A stretch of DNA of 64,000 bases, from positions 124,001 through 188,000 of the forward strand of contig NZ_JAJFAY010000004.1 in the NCBI RefSeq assembly GCF_021083305.1. Reading direction: 5' to 3'. Below, piece by piece: positions 17,508-26,660 of the stretch (its first letter is position 1; each line of letters begins with the position of its first letter). The position numbers and the translations under genes were made by a program. The DNA is from Haladaptatus sp. DYF46. Lineage in GTDB: Archaea; Halobacteriota; Halobacteria; Halobacteriales; Haladaptataceae. The notes beneath the pieces were generated by a model that saw nothing but the letters and a program-made list of their open reading frames with translations, did no database searches and had not been told where the DNA came from.

Positions 17508-18539
17508 TTACTCGCGAACTACCGGTGCAACTTCGTTCCCTAACCGCTCCACGCACTCCACCATCGCGTCGGTGCCGATGCCGGGGTGGTAGGTGCGGAA
17601 GATGAAGTGGACGTCGTCGCCCAGCGCGTCGCGGTACTCGTTCAACTCCGCTGCCACCTGCTCGGGCGTGCCGAAGATGGCCTGCTCTTTCAGTTCTTCC
17701 TTCCGTTCGGGGTCGAGTTCGTCCACCGATTCGCCGGAGAAGATTTCGGCGTAGCGGCGCTGGATGTAGAAGAAACCGGGTTTCATGATCTCCCACGCTT
17801 TCTCCTTCGAGTCGGCGATGAAGCCGTGCTGGAGGACGTACACCTCGAAATCTCCCTCGATGTCTTCCTTCTCGCGGACGCGTTCGATGTCCTCCTTTCG
17901 CTTTCTGACGCCCTCGATGGAGAGCGAGGAGGGCGCACACCATGCGTCCGCGACGCGGGCGGCGCGTCGGACGGCGGGTTTGACCGACCCGCCGTACATG
18001 ATCGGAATCTTCGACTCGGGTTTCGGCGTCACGCTCACGTCGGCGGACACGTCGTGGAACTCGGCGTCGTAGTCGAGCGGTCCGTCGGACCACGACGCGC
18101 GGAGGAGGGCCGTCAGGTCGGTCATGCGTTCCACGCGCTCCTCGCGGGGGACGCCGAACGATTCGAACTCGCGGGGGTTCGACCCGATGGCGAGTCCCAC
18201 CGTCAGTCGCCCGTCGGCGAGCAAGTCCACCGTCGCGGCGTCCTCGGCGAGGCGAACCCCGTCGTAGAGCGGCGCGAGCGCGATACAGGTCCCGAGTTCG
18301 ACGGTTTCGGTGCGAGCGGCGAGCGCCGCGAGCGAGGGCATGGTGGCCGGGAGGTACCCGTCCTCCGCGAAGTGGTGTTCCGACACCCACATGCTGTCGA
18401 GGCCGGAGTCGTCGATAGCTTCGCCGAGTTCCACCATCTCGTCGTAAATCTCGGTCATCGAGCGGTCGTCGTCCGGTCGTCGCTGACAGGTGAACAGCCC
18501 CGTCCCGAGTTTCATACCCGTGAAATCGAACGCTGTCAT
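17508..18539 (-). CDS. LLM-class (luciferase-like) F420-dependent oxidoreductase
   Basis: This 343-aa bacterial-luciferase-like TIM barrel has an N-terminal FTGMKLGTGLF, SMWVSEHHF, ELGTCIALAPLYDGVRLAEDA, the GLAIGSNPREFESFG phosphate-binding region and IPIMYGGS. Archaeal members usually use F420 or FMN, and the substrate is not deducible. An alternative ATG eight codons in exists. It is divergent from a small membrane-protein gene. Confidence 0.85.
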   Translation of the reverse strand: MTAFDFTGMKLGTGLFTCQRRPDDDRSMTEIYDEMVELGEAIDDSGLDSMWVSEHHFAEDGYLPATMPSLAALAARTETVELGTCIALAPLYDGVRLAEDAATVDLLADGRLTVGLAIGSNPREFESFGVPREERVERMTDLTALLRASWSDGPLDYDAEFHDVSADVSVTPKPESKIPIMYGGSVKPAVRRAARVADAWCAPSSLSIEGVRKRKEDIERVREKEDIEGDFEVYVLQHGFIADSKEKAWEIMKPGFFYIQRRYAEIFSGESVDELDPERKEELKEQAIFGTPEQVAAELNEYRDALGDDVHFIFRTYHPGIGTDAMVECVERLGNEVAPVVRE

Positions 18540-18627
18540 CTTAATGGTTTATAAGCGGAAATTCGCGTGGTACTCGCTCGGTATCCCTCTCCACAAGACT
18601 TACCACACGAGTTGGAAAATCGAAACT

Positions 18628-18756
18628 ATGGATGGTCCACTCACCAGTTCCGGCCCGAAGAAGCCGGATAGCTCGATACTGAACGCGTTCAAGCCGGCGA
18701 TGGTGTTGCTCGCGTTGCTCGTCCTGTTCTTCGCCGCGATGTACTTCCTCGGCTGA
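18628..18756 (+). CDS. Small single-pass membrane protein (42 aa)
   Basis: It reads MDGPLTSSGPKKPDSS followed by about 23 hydrophobic residues (MVLLALLVLFFAAMYFLG end). The ATG at 18628 is chosen because in-frame codons upstream (from 18490) overlap the opposite gene's start and read poorly. It is convergent with the dehydrogenase gene behind it. The function is unknown. Confidence 0.65.
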   Translation: MDGPLTSSGPKKPDSSILNAFKPAMVLLALLVLFFAAMYFLG

Positions 18757-18794
18757 AATCGGTCGAAAAACGGTCGAGGAAGCGGTGAACCGAG

Positions 18795-21776
18795 TCAGTA
18801 CGACGTGCTCCCCCGAGGGAGCGCCTTCGCGACCTTTTCGATGGGGTGTGGCGGGCGCGAGTCGTGGCCTTCGAGTTGCGTCCGGCAGGATGCGCCGGGC
18901 GCGACGACGGTTTCGGCGTCGCTCTCGTCCACCTGTTCGAACAGGATTCGACCGATGGCCTGCGAGAGGTCGTACTGTTCCGCGCGGTAGCCGAAACTGC
19001 CCGCCATACCACAACACCCGCTCTCCAAGGGGTCCACCGCGTAGCCCGCCCGCCGGAGGACGCCGACGGCGTGGTGGTCCCGCCCGAGCGCCTTCTGGTT
19101 GCAGTGGCCGTGGTAGGAGAGCGACTCCGTCACCTCGCGGAACTCGATGTCCTCGTCGAGTCGCTTCCTGTCCACGAACTCGCAGACGCCGAAGGTGCTC
19201 GCGCCGACCCGCTCGACGGCGGGGTCCGACACGAGGTCCTGATACTCGTCCTGCACCATCACCGCGTCCGAGGGTTCCACGAAGACGACCGACCAACCCT
19301 TCGAAACAGCCGGTTCGAGCGCCGAGACGTTCTTCTCCGCGTTTTCTTTCGCCGTATCGAGAAAGCCCTCGGAGTATGCCGCCCGCCCGCTCGGCGCGAG
19401 GTTCGAGGGGACTTGTACGTGGACGCCCGCCGCTTCGAGGACGCGGACGGCGGCCTTGCCGGGTGCGGGATAGCTGTAGTTCGTGAAGGTGTCGGGTACG
19501 AGGACGACGTGCTCCGTGGCGATGTCCTTCGGAACGCGGGGGCCGCGCGCCTCGAACCACTCCTCGAAGGACTCCCTGCTGAACGACGGGAGGTCCCGTT
19601 CGGGCGCGATTCCGAGGAGCTTCTCGGCGATGATGTCCGACCCCGGAAGTTTCGTCGCCCAGTTCGAAACCGGGGCGAGCGCGCTCCCGAGCGCCGAAAT
19701 CGTGTCCGCGTTCGCGAAGAAGCGATCCCGTCGACTCGGGCCGCGCTCCTCGTGGTGGGCGTGTTTCACCTCCGCTTTCAACTTCGCCAAATCGACGCCA
19801 GTCGGGCAGTCGCGGGCACAGCCCTTACAGCCCAAACAGAGGTCGAGCACCTCCTCCTGAAACCGGTCGGTGTACAGTTCCTCGGTCGGAATCTCCCCGC
19901 TGATGGCGGCACGGAGCATGTTCGCCCGCCCTCGCGTGGTCGCCATCTCGTCCTTCATGCCGCGATACGAGGGACACATCGTCTCGCTACCGGTTTGACG
20001 GCAGGTTCCACAGCCGTTACACAGTTCCACGAGGTGCGAGAAGCCGCCCTCGTCGGAGAAGTCCTGCACCGTCGTCGGTTCGAGCGAGGAGTACTCGGGT
20101 CCGTACCGGAGGTGTTCGCGCATGTCGGCACCCTCCTCGTCGCGGAAGACGACGGTTCCGGGGTTCAGCCGCCAGTCCGGGTCGAACGCCGTTTTGAGGT
20201 CCTGAAACGCCGCCCATAGTTGCGGGCCGTACATCTTCGGATTGAACTCGGTCCGAGCTAATCCGTCGCCGTGTTCGCCCGAGAAGGATCCGTGGTGGTC
20301 AAGGACGAGCGAGGTCACGTCGTCGGCGATGGAGTGCATCGTCTCGATTCCCTCCGCGTCTTTGAGGTTCAGAATCGGGCGGATGTGGAGCGTCCCGCTC
20401 CCGGCGTGGGCGAAGTAGGCCGCCGACGTGTCGTGGGCTTCGAGCACGTCCATGAACTCGCGCACGTACTCGGCGAGTTCCTCGGGCGGCACCGACGCGT
20501 CTTCGATGAATGGATACGGCTTCGGGTCGCCCTCCATGCTCATCAACAGGGGAATCGCCGCCTTCCGGAGCTTCCAGAGGTCCGCCTGCTCGTCGGGGGT
20601 GTAGGCTTCGAGGACGTCGAAGGCCTCCCCGGCGTGGACGAAGTGGGCGTTCGTCTCCGCGATGGCGTCCTCAAAATCGTCGCACATCTCGCCGTCGAAC
20701 TCCAGCATGAGGGCCGCGGCGGCCCCTTCTGGAATCGGTTCGGCGTACGCGGCGAACTCCGACGAGTTGCGCGCCAGACGGAACACCTCGTCGTCCATCA
20801 ACTCGACGGCGCTCACGTCGAACTCCAGCGCCTCCGGAACCGCCTCCATCGCCGACACGAGGTCGTCGAAGCAGTAGAGCGCGAGCGCGGTTTCGTCGGG
20901 ACGCGACACCAAATCCAGCGTCGCGCGGACGACGACACCCAAGGTTCCCTCCGCGCCGACGAACAGTTTGGAGAGGTTGATGTAGCGCGTCCCGTCCCGT
21001 TCGAAAATCACTTTGTGGAGGTTGTAGCCGCTGACGGAGCGCTTGAGCGTCGGATAGCGCGCTTCGATTTCCTCCCCGTTCTCCTCGACGAGTTTTCGGA
21101 CGGCGCGGTACAGTTCGGCTTCCCGGTCGTCCTTCCCGACGATTTCGTCCCACTCCTCGCCGTCGAGTTCGACGTCGCGGGTGTGAATCAGCGACCCGTC
21201 CGCGAGGACGACGTCCAATTCGGCGGTGTAGGCGTCGGTGATGCCGTAGCGGACGGAGTGTGCGCCCGTGGAGTTGTTGCCGATGCCGCCGCCGATCGTC
21301 GCTCGATTGGAGGAGGCGGGGTCTGGGGCGAACTTCAGCCCCCACTGTTCGAGGTGGTCGTCCAAATCGTCCTGCACGACGCCGGGTTCCACGACCGCCT
21401 GCCGGGCGTCGGGGTCCACGTCGAGAATCGAGTCCATGTGCCGCGAGCAGTCGAGGACGATACACCCCGGCCCGACGGTTTGCCCGGCGAGCGAGGACCC
21501 GGCACCGCGCGGGAGGACGGGCATGTCGTGGTCGGCCGCGACGCTGACGGCGGCCTGCACGTCCTCCACATCCGTGGGAAGGACGACGCCTGCGGGTTGG
21601 GCCTGATAGATACTCCCGTCGGTCGCGTACAGGACGCGAGTGTATCGATCGAACCGGACCTCCCCGTCGATAGCGCTGCGCAAGTCGTCCGCGAGGGAGG
21701 GGTGGGCGTCGGGGGGTTCGTGTCCGAGAGCGGTGCGGTACGTCTCGAAGTCGGGTTGGTCGTCCCGAATTGCCAT
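18795..21776 (-). CDS. FAD-linked D-lactate/glycolate dehydrogenase fused to Fe-S (CCG) module
   Basis: This 993-aa protein starts with a PCMH-type FAD domain (PRGAGSSLAGQTVG near residue 90, ATIGGGIGNNSTGAHS), then the FAD-oxidase C-terminal domain. Next are 4Fe-4S motifs (CNGCGTCRQTGSETMCP and CLGCKGCARDCPTG, about 590-670) and a cysteine-rich CCG domain ending SGCCGMAGSFGY. This matches archaeal D-lactate or glycolate dehydrogenases that pass electrons to the membrane quinone pool. Fusion of the GlcD-, GlcF- and LutA-like parts in one chain is known for the family. The substrate is inferred only at class level. Confidence 0.88.
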   Translation of the reverse strand: MAIRDDQPDFETYRTALGHEPPDAHPSLADDLRSAIDGEVRFDRYTRVLYATDGSIYQAQPAGVVLPTDVEDVQAAVSVAADHDMPVLPRGAGSSLAGQTVGPGCIVLDCSRHMDSILDVDPDARQAVVEPGVVQDDLDDHLEQWGLKFAPDPASSNRATIGGGIGNNSTGAHSVRYGITDAYTAELDVVLADGSLIHTRDVELDGEEWDEIVGKDDREAELYRAVRKLVEENGEEIEARYPTLKRSVSGYNLHKVIFERDGTRYINLSKLFVGAEGTLGVVVRATLDLVSRPDETALALYCFDDLVSAMEAVPEALEFDVSAVELMDDEVFRLARNSSEFAAYAEPIPEGAAAALMLEFDGEMCDDFEDAIAETNAHFVHAGEAFDVLEAYTPDEQADLWKLRKAAIPLLMSMEGDPKPYPFIEDASVPPEELAEYVREFMDVLEAHDTSAAYFAHAGSGTLHIRPILNLKDAEGIETMHSIADDVTSLVLDHHGSFSGEHGDGLARTEFNPKMYGPQLWAAFQDLKTAFDPDWRLNPGTVVFRDEEGADMREHLRYGPEYSSLEPTTVQDFSDEGGFSHLVELCNGCGTCRQTGSETMCPSYRGMKDEMATTRGRANMLRAAISGEIPTEELYTDRFQEEVLDLCLGCKGCARDCPTGVDLAKLKAEVKHAHHEERGPSRRDRFFANADTISALGSALAPVSNWATKLPGSDIIAEKLLGIAPERDLPSFSRESFEEWFEARGPRVPKDIATEHVVLVPDTFTNYSYPAPGKAAVRVLEAAGVHVQVPSNLAPSGRAAYSEGFLDTAKENAEKNVSALEPAVSKGWSVVFVEPSDAVMVQDEYQDLVSDPAVERVGASTFGVCEFVDRKRLDEDIEFREVTESLSYHGHCNQKALGRDHHAVGVLRRAGYAVDPLESGCCGMAGSFGYRAEQYDLSQAIGRILFEQVDESDAETVVAPGASCRTQLEGHDSRPPHPIEKVAKALPRGSTSY

Positions 21777-22144
21777 GAAAAATCCAACCGTTCACACGGA
21801 CATAAATCCGCGGTTGAATCCGTTAGCATGTAATATGATGAAATATATCGGTTGCCTTCCTGATGTATCGGAGGACACAGTAGACCGGTTCCAAAACGTA
21901 CGTTTTCTGTCGTCACACGCGGTTCGAGCGGTCCTTTTTTCGACGTGTCCTCCTCCGGGACGTGACGGGCGCGGGAGTATCTATAGAGTTTGGGGAGAGC
22001 CGGTTCGTATCGATTTATCAATACTCTCCGGTGAGAGACCGGTAAAGACGCGTATCGAAAAAATCGCAAGCGGGCGTCGGGTATATCTCGTCCCGGCCAT
22101 CACTCTTTTGTCTGTTGCATGATTCTGTAGGGATAGGGAGAACC
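21777..22144. other. Divergent intergenic region (368 bases) with palindrome
   Basis: This AT-richer stretch between the dehydrogenase start and the PadR gene has no credible ORF. It contains the perfect palindrome AAAACGTACGTTTT (21893-21906). It is likely the shared regulatory region of the divergent pair. Confidence 0.5.
21893..21906. promoter_or_regulatory. Palindrome AAAACGTACGTTTT, candidate operator
   Basis: This 14-base perfect dyad lies 117 bases upstream of the dehydrogenase gene and 239 bases upstream of the PadR gene. It is a candidate binding site for a dimeric regulator, perhaps the adjacent PadR protein. This is inferred from position only. Confidence 0.4.
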
Positions 22145-22444
22145 ATGCACGACCTGACTGGTTTCCAGCGGGACTTGCTGTACGTCATCGCTGGTTTGGA
22201 CGAACCGCACGGCCTCGCGATCAAAGAAGAACTCGAAGCGTACTACGAGAAGGAGATTCATCACGGGCGACTGTATCCGAATCTCGATTCCCTCGTGGAC
22301 AAGGGATTGGTGGAGAAGGGCCAGCGAGACCGTCGGACGAACTACTACACGCTCACGCGCAGAGGTGCGCGCGAAATCGAAGCGCGCCGTGAGTGGGAAG
22401 AACGCTACGTCGGTCCGGACCTCGGCCAAACACAGACCGCTTAG
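22145..22444 (+). CDS. PadR-family winged-helix transcriptional regulator
   Basis: This 99-aa protein begins MHDLTGFQRDLLYVIAGLDEPHGLAIKEEL and continues with HGRLYPNLDSLVDKGLVEKG, RTNYYTLT and RGAREIEAR. This is the standard short PadR winged helix seen in many haloarchaeal regulators. The ATG at 22145 is preferred over 22115 because the motif begins there. The effector is unknown. Its 3' end overlaps the opposing HTH gene by four bases. Confidence 0.85.
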   Translation: MHDLTGFQRDLLYVIAGLDEPHGLAIKEELEAYYEKEIHHGRLYPNLDSLVDKGLVEKGQRDRRTNYYTLTRRGAREIEARREWEERYVGPDLGQTQTA

Positions 22445-23088
22445 GGAGAGAGAGCGGTGCCGAGGACGGCGGCGTTGAGCGCTCTGACGTGAGCGAAGAC
22501 CGAACTCGATTCGTTTATTTTGTAGCCATCACCGGACGGTGTGAGGACGTCGAGTTCCTCCAACTGTTCGACGTGCATCCACACTGCTTTCCGGGAGAGT
22601 CCGACGTGGTCGTGCAGGTCGTCCTGCGTGAACTCCTCCGTTTCGTCCATGGCGAGGAGGGCGTCCAAGAGCAGGCGAACTTCTTCGGGATGTGCGAGGT
22701 CGCGAAAGCCGTCGGATGCGCCGCGTTCGTCCGCCGCGCTCCGCAACTCTCCGACGGCGTTGGCGACGACGCTTTCGGTGTTGGGCCGATACGTCTCTTC
22801 TTCCTTACGGAACACGCGAAGCGAAACGAGGTCCTCTAAACTCCGTTCGACCGCATCGACGTCGCAGTCGAGTTCGCGCGCGAGTTCGTCTACCTGCCAT
22901 TCGCCACCGGTCGCTGCGGCGAGTCGAACCAGTTCGCGAGTCTCCGTGTCGCGGGTCAGAAAGAGCCACCCTGACGGGTATGCCGCCCGTGCGGCCCGAA
23001 TTCCTTCCTCGTCCGCAAGCGTCCACATTTCGTCTCGATTGTTCGTCGTACGGAGGGTCCAATCGCGTGTGTCTACCTGGAGCACCAT
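22441..23088 (-). CDS. Two-winged-helix DNA-binding protein, haloarchaeal type
   Basis: The start MVLQVDTRDW at 23088 gives 215 aa. The central part (about 60-105) reads as one HTH (VRLAAATGGEWQVDELARELDCDVDAVERSLEDL). The C-terminal part (about 145-200) is a second (FTQDDLHDHVGLSRKAVWMHVEQLEEL). It is probably a transcription regulator of unknown target. In-frame ATG codons further upstream add a weakly plausible extension. Confidence 0.65.
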   Translation of the reverse strand: MVLQVDTRDWTLRTTNNRDEMWTLADEEGIRAARAAYPSGWLFLTRDTETRELVRLAAATGGEWQVDELARELDCDVDAVERSLEDLVSLRVFRKEEETYRPNTESVVANAVGELRSAADERGASDGFRDLAHPEEVRLLLDALLAMDETEEFTQDDLHDHVGLSRKAVWMHVEQLEELDVLTPSGDGYKINESSSVFAHVRALNAAVLGTALSP

Positions 23089-23142
23089 TAGTTTCCATTC
23101 ACCCGCCGACGGTATATAATGGTTGTACTCCAATTCGATATC

Positions 23143-23529
23143 TCAGGTTGGATTCGATTCACAGGAAACGCGCCACGAGATGTCGGACCGTGCGATCAGT
23201 CGGTGATAAATGGCCTGCAGACCCGACGAACGCGTGTCCGGGAGGACGTGCAGTTCGATAGTCCCGTATCTGACGACGACGCGGAACGTGGTGTCGCGCT
23301 CTCGGTCGCGGACGAGGTACATCGGGACGGGAAGGTCGAACCAATCGCCGTAGGTGTAGGCCTCCCCGTCTAGCACGTCCTTGACGAGTGTCAGGAGGTC
23401 GCGCTCGGTGGAGTCGGAACTCGGCGACAGGCGGAAGAACGTCTCTCCCTCGTAGCGGACGCCGCCTTGTTGCGGATACGTCCGGCGCGGCCGGTGTGGA
23501 ATCGAGAACGACGGGTCGCTGTCGGACAT
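23143..23529 (-). CDS. Conserved haloarchaeal protein of unknown function
   Basis: The start MSDSDPSFSIPHRPRRTYPQ gives 128 aa. It is soluble and without Cys clusters, and contains FRLSPSSDSTERDLLTLVKDVLDGE and YGDWFDLPVPMYLVRD. No enzymatic motif is seen. It reads like a conserved cytoplasmic protein and lies just downstream of the membrane-protein/NmrA pair on the same strand, so it may share their transcript. Confidence 0.65.
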   Translation of the reverse strand: MSDSDPSFSIPHRPRRTYPQQGGVRYEGETFFRLSPSSDSTERDLLTLVKDVLDGEAYTYGDWFDLPVPMYLVRDRERDTTFRVVVRYGTIELHVLPDTRSSGLQAIYHRLIARSDISWRVSCESNPT

Positions 23530-23577
23530 GACTGTGATACCTGTACCACCGAATAACACCGTCATCCGTTAAATAGT

Positions 23578-24264
23578 TCAGCCGCGGGTGCGGATGAAAA
23601 TCGCACTCCCCGACACACAGAACACGGCGACGACGTGTCCGACCAGCGCGAACACCAGCAGGTCGTACCCCCACACGAACGGCACGAGGACGAGTTGCAA
23701 CAGCGCGAACCCGATGACGAAGGCGTCCACGCGCAGGAGTTTCCGCTGGGTGGCTTTCTCGGTCGGGTACCGAACCGCGACCCAGAACCCGGTGACGCTC
23801 GCCCACCACGCGGTGCCGATGCGATAGCACACGTCCCACAGGACGAGGAGCGTGAGAAACACCGCCGGAATCGGTGGGGAAGTCCCCAGAAGTGATTCGA
23901 GGAGCGGCGCGCCGGTCCGCGGGGTGTACACCAGCAGGTACGTGACGAGGGCGACGTAGGCGATGACGCCGAGGACCACCTCGATGCTCGAACCGAACAA
24001 CAGCTTTCGGTACGCCATCGGAACCGACAGATCCCGCATCCTTCGTCCGATGAGGAGCATCAGCGCGCTCCCCGCGGTGGCGACGACGATGGCTGCAGTC
24101 CCAGCCGGAACGGCGTGCCAGAGGCCGTATCGCCACGCGAGAAGCACCATCAGTCCCTCGAAGAGGACGAACTGAATCGTGAGCGCGGCCCAGTTGGGAA
24201 ACGTGACGCCCGGAATCGCATCGACGATGCTCTCGTACGTCCACCGATAGACGGGGCGACTCAT
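23578..24264 (-). CDS. Six-to-seven-pass membrane protein coupled to NmrA-like gene
   Basis: The ATG at 24264 overlaps the stop of the upstream reductase-like gene (ATGA), giving 228 aa. It has several hydrophobic helices and conserved-looking blocks RWTYESIVDAIPGVTFPNW, YRKLLFGSSIEVVLGVIAYVALV and LWDVCYRIGTAWWAS. I recall this as a haloarchaeal DUF (possibly DUF7530). The coupling suggests a shared function with the NmrA protein. Confidence 0.75.
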   Translation of the reverse strand: MSRPVYRWTYESIVDAIPGVTFPNWAALTIQFVLFEGLMVLLAWRYGLWHAVPAGTAAIVVATAGSALMLLIGRRMRDLSVPMAYRKLLFGSSIEVVLGVIAYVALVTYLLVYTPRTGAPLLESLLGTSPPIPAVFLTLLVLWDVCYRIGTAWWASVTGFWVAVRYPTEKATQRKLLRVDAFVIGFALLQLVLVPFVWGYDLLVFALVGHVVAVFCVSGSAIFIRTRG

Positions 24265-25139
24265 GCGATGGAGCGCCGGACGGCGTCGTCGAACGGCGTC
24301 AACTCGACGGGGACGAGCGAGCGTATTCGGTCGTCCTCGACGACGGTGCGCGTCTTCAATCCGAGAATGAGCGGGTGGGCGACGTCCTTCGGAACGTCCG
24401 TCACCAGATCGACCCAGTAGGCCGATAACTTGGGCGTGAGGACGGGGACGGGAACCATGGTGGAACGGGTACCCAACAGTTCGCCCGTTCGAAGCACCAT
24501 CTCGCCGTAAGTGAGTACGTCCGGGCCGCCGATTTCGAACGTCTTCCCCGCCGTCTCGGGAACGTCGAGGACGCCGACGAGGTAGGCCACCACATCCTCG
24601 ACGGCGATGGGTTGACAGTCCGTTCCGACCCACCGCGGAGTTATCATCAGCGGCAAGCGTTCCGCCAGTTGTCGAACCATGCGGAAACTCGCGCTGTCGC
24701 CGCCGACCACGATGGCCGCCCGGAGGACGGTCAGTTCGTACGGGCCGGTGCCGAGGATGTACTCCACCTCGCGGCGCGATTTGAGGTGGTCCGAGAGGGT
24801 GACGCGTTCGCCGCCCAGTCCGGAGAGATACACGACCCGAGAAGGGTCCCCTTCGCGCGCAGCGGAGACGAAGTTCCGCGCGGCGACCCTGTCATGGGCC
24901 ATGAAATCCTCGCTCTCGCCCATCGAGTGGACGAGGTAGTACGCCGCGTCCACGCCGTCGAAGACGCCGCGAAGGCTCTCACGGTCGTTCAGGTCGGCCT
25001 CGACGACCGAGACGCCGTCCGGCGGGTCGTACGTCGAAGCGTTCCGGGTCATCGCCACGACGTCCTTGCCGTTCGCAACGAGTTCGGGAACGAGGTGGCG
25101 GCCGACGAACCCGGTCGCTCCGGCCACGAGTACCGTCAT
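24261..25139 (-). CDS. NAD(P)H-binding protein, NmrA/NDUFA9-like atypical SDR
   Basis: This 292-aa Rossmann protein has VLVAGATGFVGRHLVPEL at the N-terminus, a YYLVHSMGESEDFMAHDR segment and VVYLSGLGG. This fits the complex-I NDUFA9-like/NmrA group. These bind NAD(P) and may act as redox sensors or as reductases of large substrates. The usual SDR YxxxK is not evident. Translational coupling to the membrane protein behind it is the best clue to its role. Confidence 0.85.
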   Translation of the reverse strand: MTVLVAGATGFVGRHLVPELVANGKDVVAMTRNASTYDPPDGVSVVEADLNDRESLRGVFDGVDAAYYLVHSMGESEDFMAHDRVAARNFVSAAREGDPSRVVYLSGLGGERVTLSDHLKSRREVEYILGTGPYELTVLRAAIVVGGDSASFRMVRQLAERLPLMITPRWVGTDCQPIAVEDVVAYLVGVLDVPETAGKTFEIGGPDVLTYGEMVLRTGELLGTRSTMVPVPVLTPKLSAYWVDLVTDVPKDVAHPLILGLKTRTVVEDDRIRSLVPVELTPFDDAVRRSIA

Positions 25140-25220
25140 CGCCCGTAACTCGGGTCGCTATCGTTCAAAAACTATCGGGCAACCTGAAGGGTTATGCCGC
25201 ACTAACGCCATCCGTTCTAC

Positions 25221-25700
25221 ATGGATTGGCCCTTCCTTCTCGCTCTCGTCCTCCTTCTCGGTGGCGTCCTCGGGAGCGTCGTCCCGCTCCTTCCGGGCGT
25301 TCCGCTCTCTCTCGCGGGCATCTACGCCTACTGGTGGTGGACCGGGTTCGGAACCCCCGGACTCCCCTTCGTCGTGATCGCGACGCTCCTCGGGGTCGCC
25401 GCCGTCCTCGCCGAGTACGCCGGTGGAGCGATTTCCGCACGGGCGGGCGGTGGGTCCGTCTGGTCGGCCGTCGTCGCGGGTATCGTCGGCCTCGTCGCCC
25501 TCCTAACGACGGGACCGTTGGGGATGCTTCTCGCCGTCGCGCTCGCCACGTTCGCCGTCGAACTGGCACGAACGAGGGATTTCGAACACGGCGCACGAAC
25601 CGCTGCCTTCGCCGTTGTCGGCCTGCTTGCCTCGGCGGTGTTCCAGTTGCTCGTGACGGGCACGCTCCTCGTCGGCTTTCTCGCCGCGACGGTGTTCTAA
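25221..25700 (+). CDS. DUF456 family membrane protein
   Basis: This 159-aa protein is almost entirely hydrophobic, with about five membrane helices. It has the Gly-rich N-terminus LLGGVLGSVVPLLPGVPLSLAGIYAYW and the central YAGGAISARAGGGS block, both typical of DUF456. Such proteins have no established activity. It stands alone between divergent and convergent neighbours. Confidence 0.85.
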   Translation: MDWPFLLALVLLLGGVLGSVVPLLPGVPLSLAGIYAYWWWTGFGTPGLPFVVIATLLGVAAVLAEYAGGAISARAGGGSVWSAVVAGIVGLVALLTTGPLGMLLAVALATFAVELARTRDFEHGARTAAFAVVGLLASAVFQLLVTGTLLVGFLAATVF

Positions 25701-25860
25701 GTGCGACTCCTCCTATCAATACATTTCGTTGTCACGAACGGCGACTTCGACCGAAAAATCGGATGCGGTTTTCCGTATCGGTTTGCCGAATTACAGTATT
25801 GAATAATTTTAAGTCAGTTGCTTGATTTGTAGTTCACGAAAATCGTAGGCGATTCACTCC

Positions 25861-26142
25861 ATGCAAGCTATCGAAATCACGTACATACTACTCAGCATCG
25901 TTCTCGCCGCGACCGGCCTCACCATGGTCGGCTTGGCAATGCGGGCGTATCTCCAAACGTCCCGTCAGTCGATGCTCGCCCTGTCGATCGGATTCTCGGT
26001 TCTCGTCGCGGCCGCGATTGCAACCACGTTCAGCGCGTTCCTCACCGACTTCGAAAACAGTCGGATGCTCCTCACGGTGAACTACGGTGTCTCGACGGTC
26101 GGATATCTGTTCGTCATCTACAGCGTCACCGGCGCGGACTGA
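25861..26142 (+). CDS. DUF7521-type small membrane protein
   Basis: This 93-aa protein with three predicted helices reads ILLSIVLAATGLTMVGLAMRAYLQTSRQSMLALSIG and so on. It is a paralogue of the protein at 57737-58009, which sits behind an HTH gene. This copy has no HTH partner next to it. An AT-rich TTGAATAATTTTAAG region about 50-65 bases upstream could contain its promoter. Confidence 0.75.
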   Translation: MQAIEITYILLSIVLAATGLTMVGLAMRAYLQTSRQSMLALSIGFSVLVAAAIATTFSAFLTDFENSRMLLTVNYGVSTVGYLFVIYSVTGAD

Positions 26143-26198
26143 GAACGCGTATTTCCCCGAACCGGTGCTATTTTTCCCTCCCGACCATCGCCCTCTTC

Positions 26199-26660
26199 AT
26201 GAGTACGTTCGCTACCGCCGTTCGCACGGGTGTGGCCGTGGTCGGGTCGTGGATATCCATCGGCCACCCCGCCGTCGCGGAGATGAGCGCCGAACTCGGC
26301 TTCGACTTCGTGGTCATCGACGCCGAACACACGTCGATGTCGCTCGAAACCGTCGAAACTCTCGCCCGTGCGGTGGACGCCGCGAGCGGGGAGACGGAAC
26401 CGCTCGTTCGCGTGGCCGACGACGACCCCGCTCGACTCAAACGCGTCCTCGACACCGGCGTTTCCGGTGTCATCGTTCCGATGGTCGAGACGGAAGCACA
26501 GGCCCGCGGAATCGCCGACGCGACGCGCTATCCGCCGGAGGGAGTCCGCGGCGTCGCGACCGGAACCGGATTCCGCGAACGTTCTTCGAATGTGGCAACC
26601 CCCGACGCCGTACCGATTGCCGACCTTCCGGGGCGCGTCGCGTCGCTGGTGTCCGGGTAA
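26199..26660 (+). pseudogene. HpcH/HpaI-type aldolase, C-terminally truncated
   Basis: The 153 residues match the N-terminal part of class II HpaI aldolases. They include SWISIGHPAVAEM, FVVIDAEHT with the catalytic His, LVRV with the substrate-binding Arg, GVIVPMVET and YPPEGVRGV. Family members have about 250 residues. The second half, with the Glu and Asp metal ligands, is missing. After about residue 123 the sequence loses similarity and runs antisense to the opposing gene. It is probably inactive. Confidence 0.75.

Noticed and set aside
20271..21833. 520-codon plus-strand frame opposite the dehydrogenase
   Set aside because: Low-complexity Arg/Val/Gly composition with no domain. The minus-strand FAD and Fe-S motifs are decisive.
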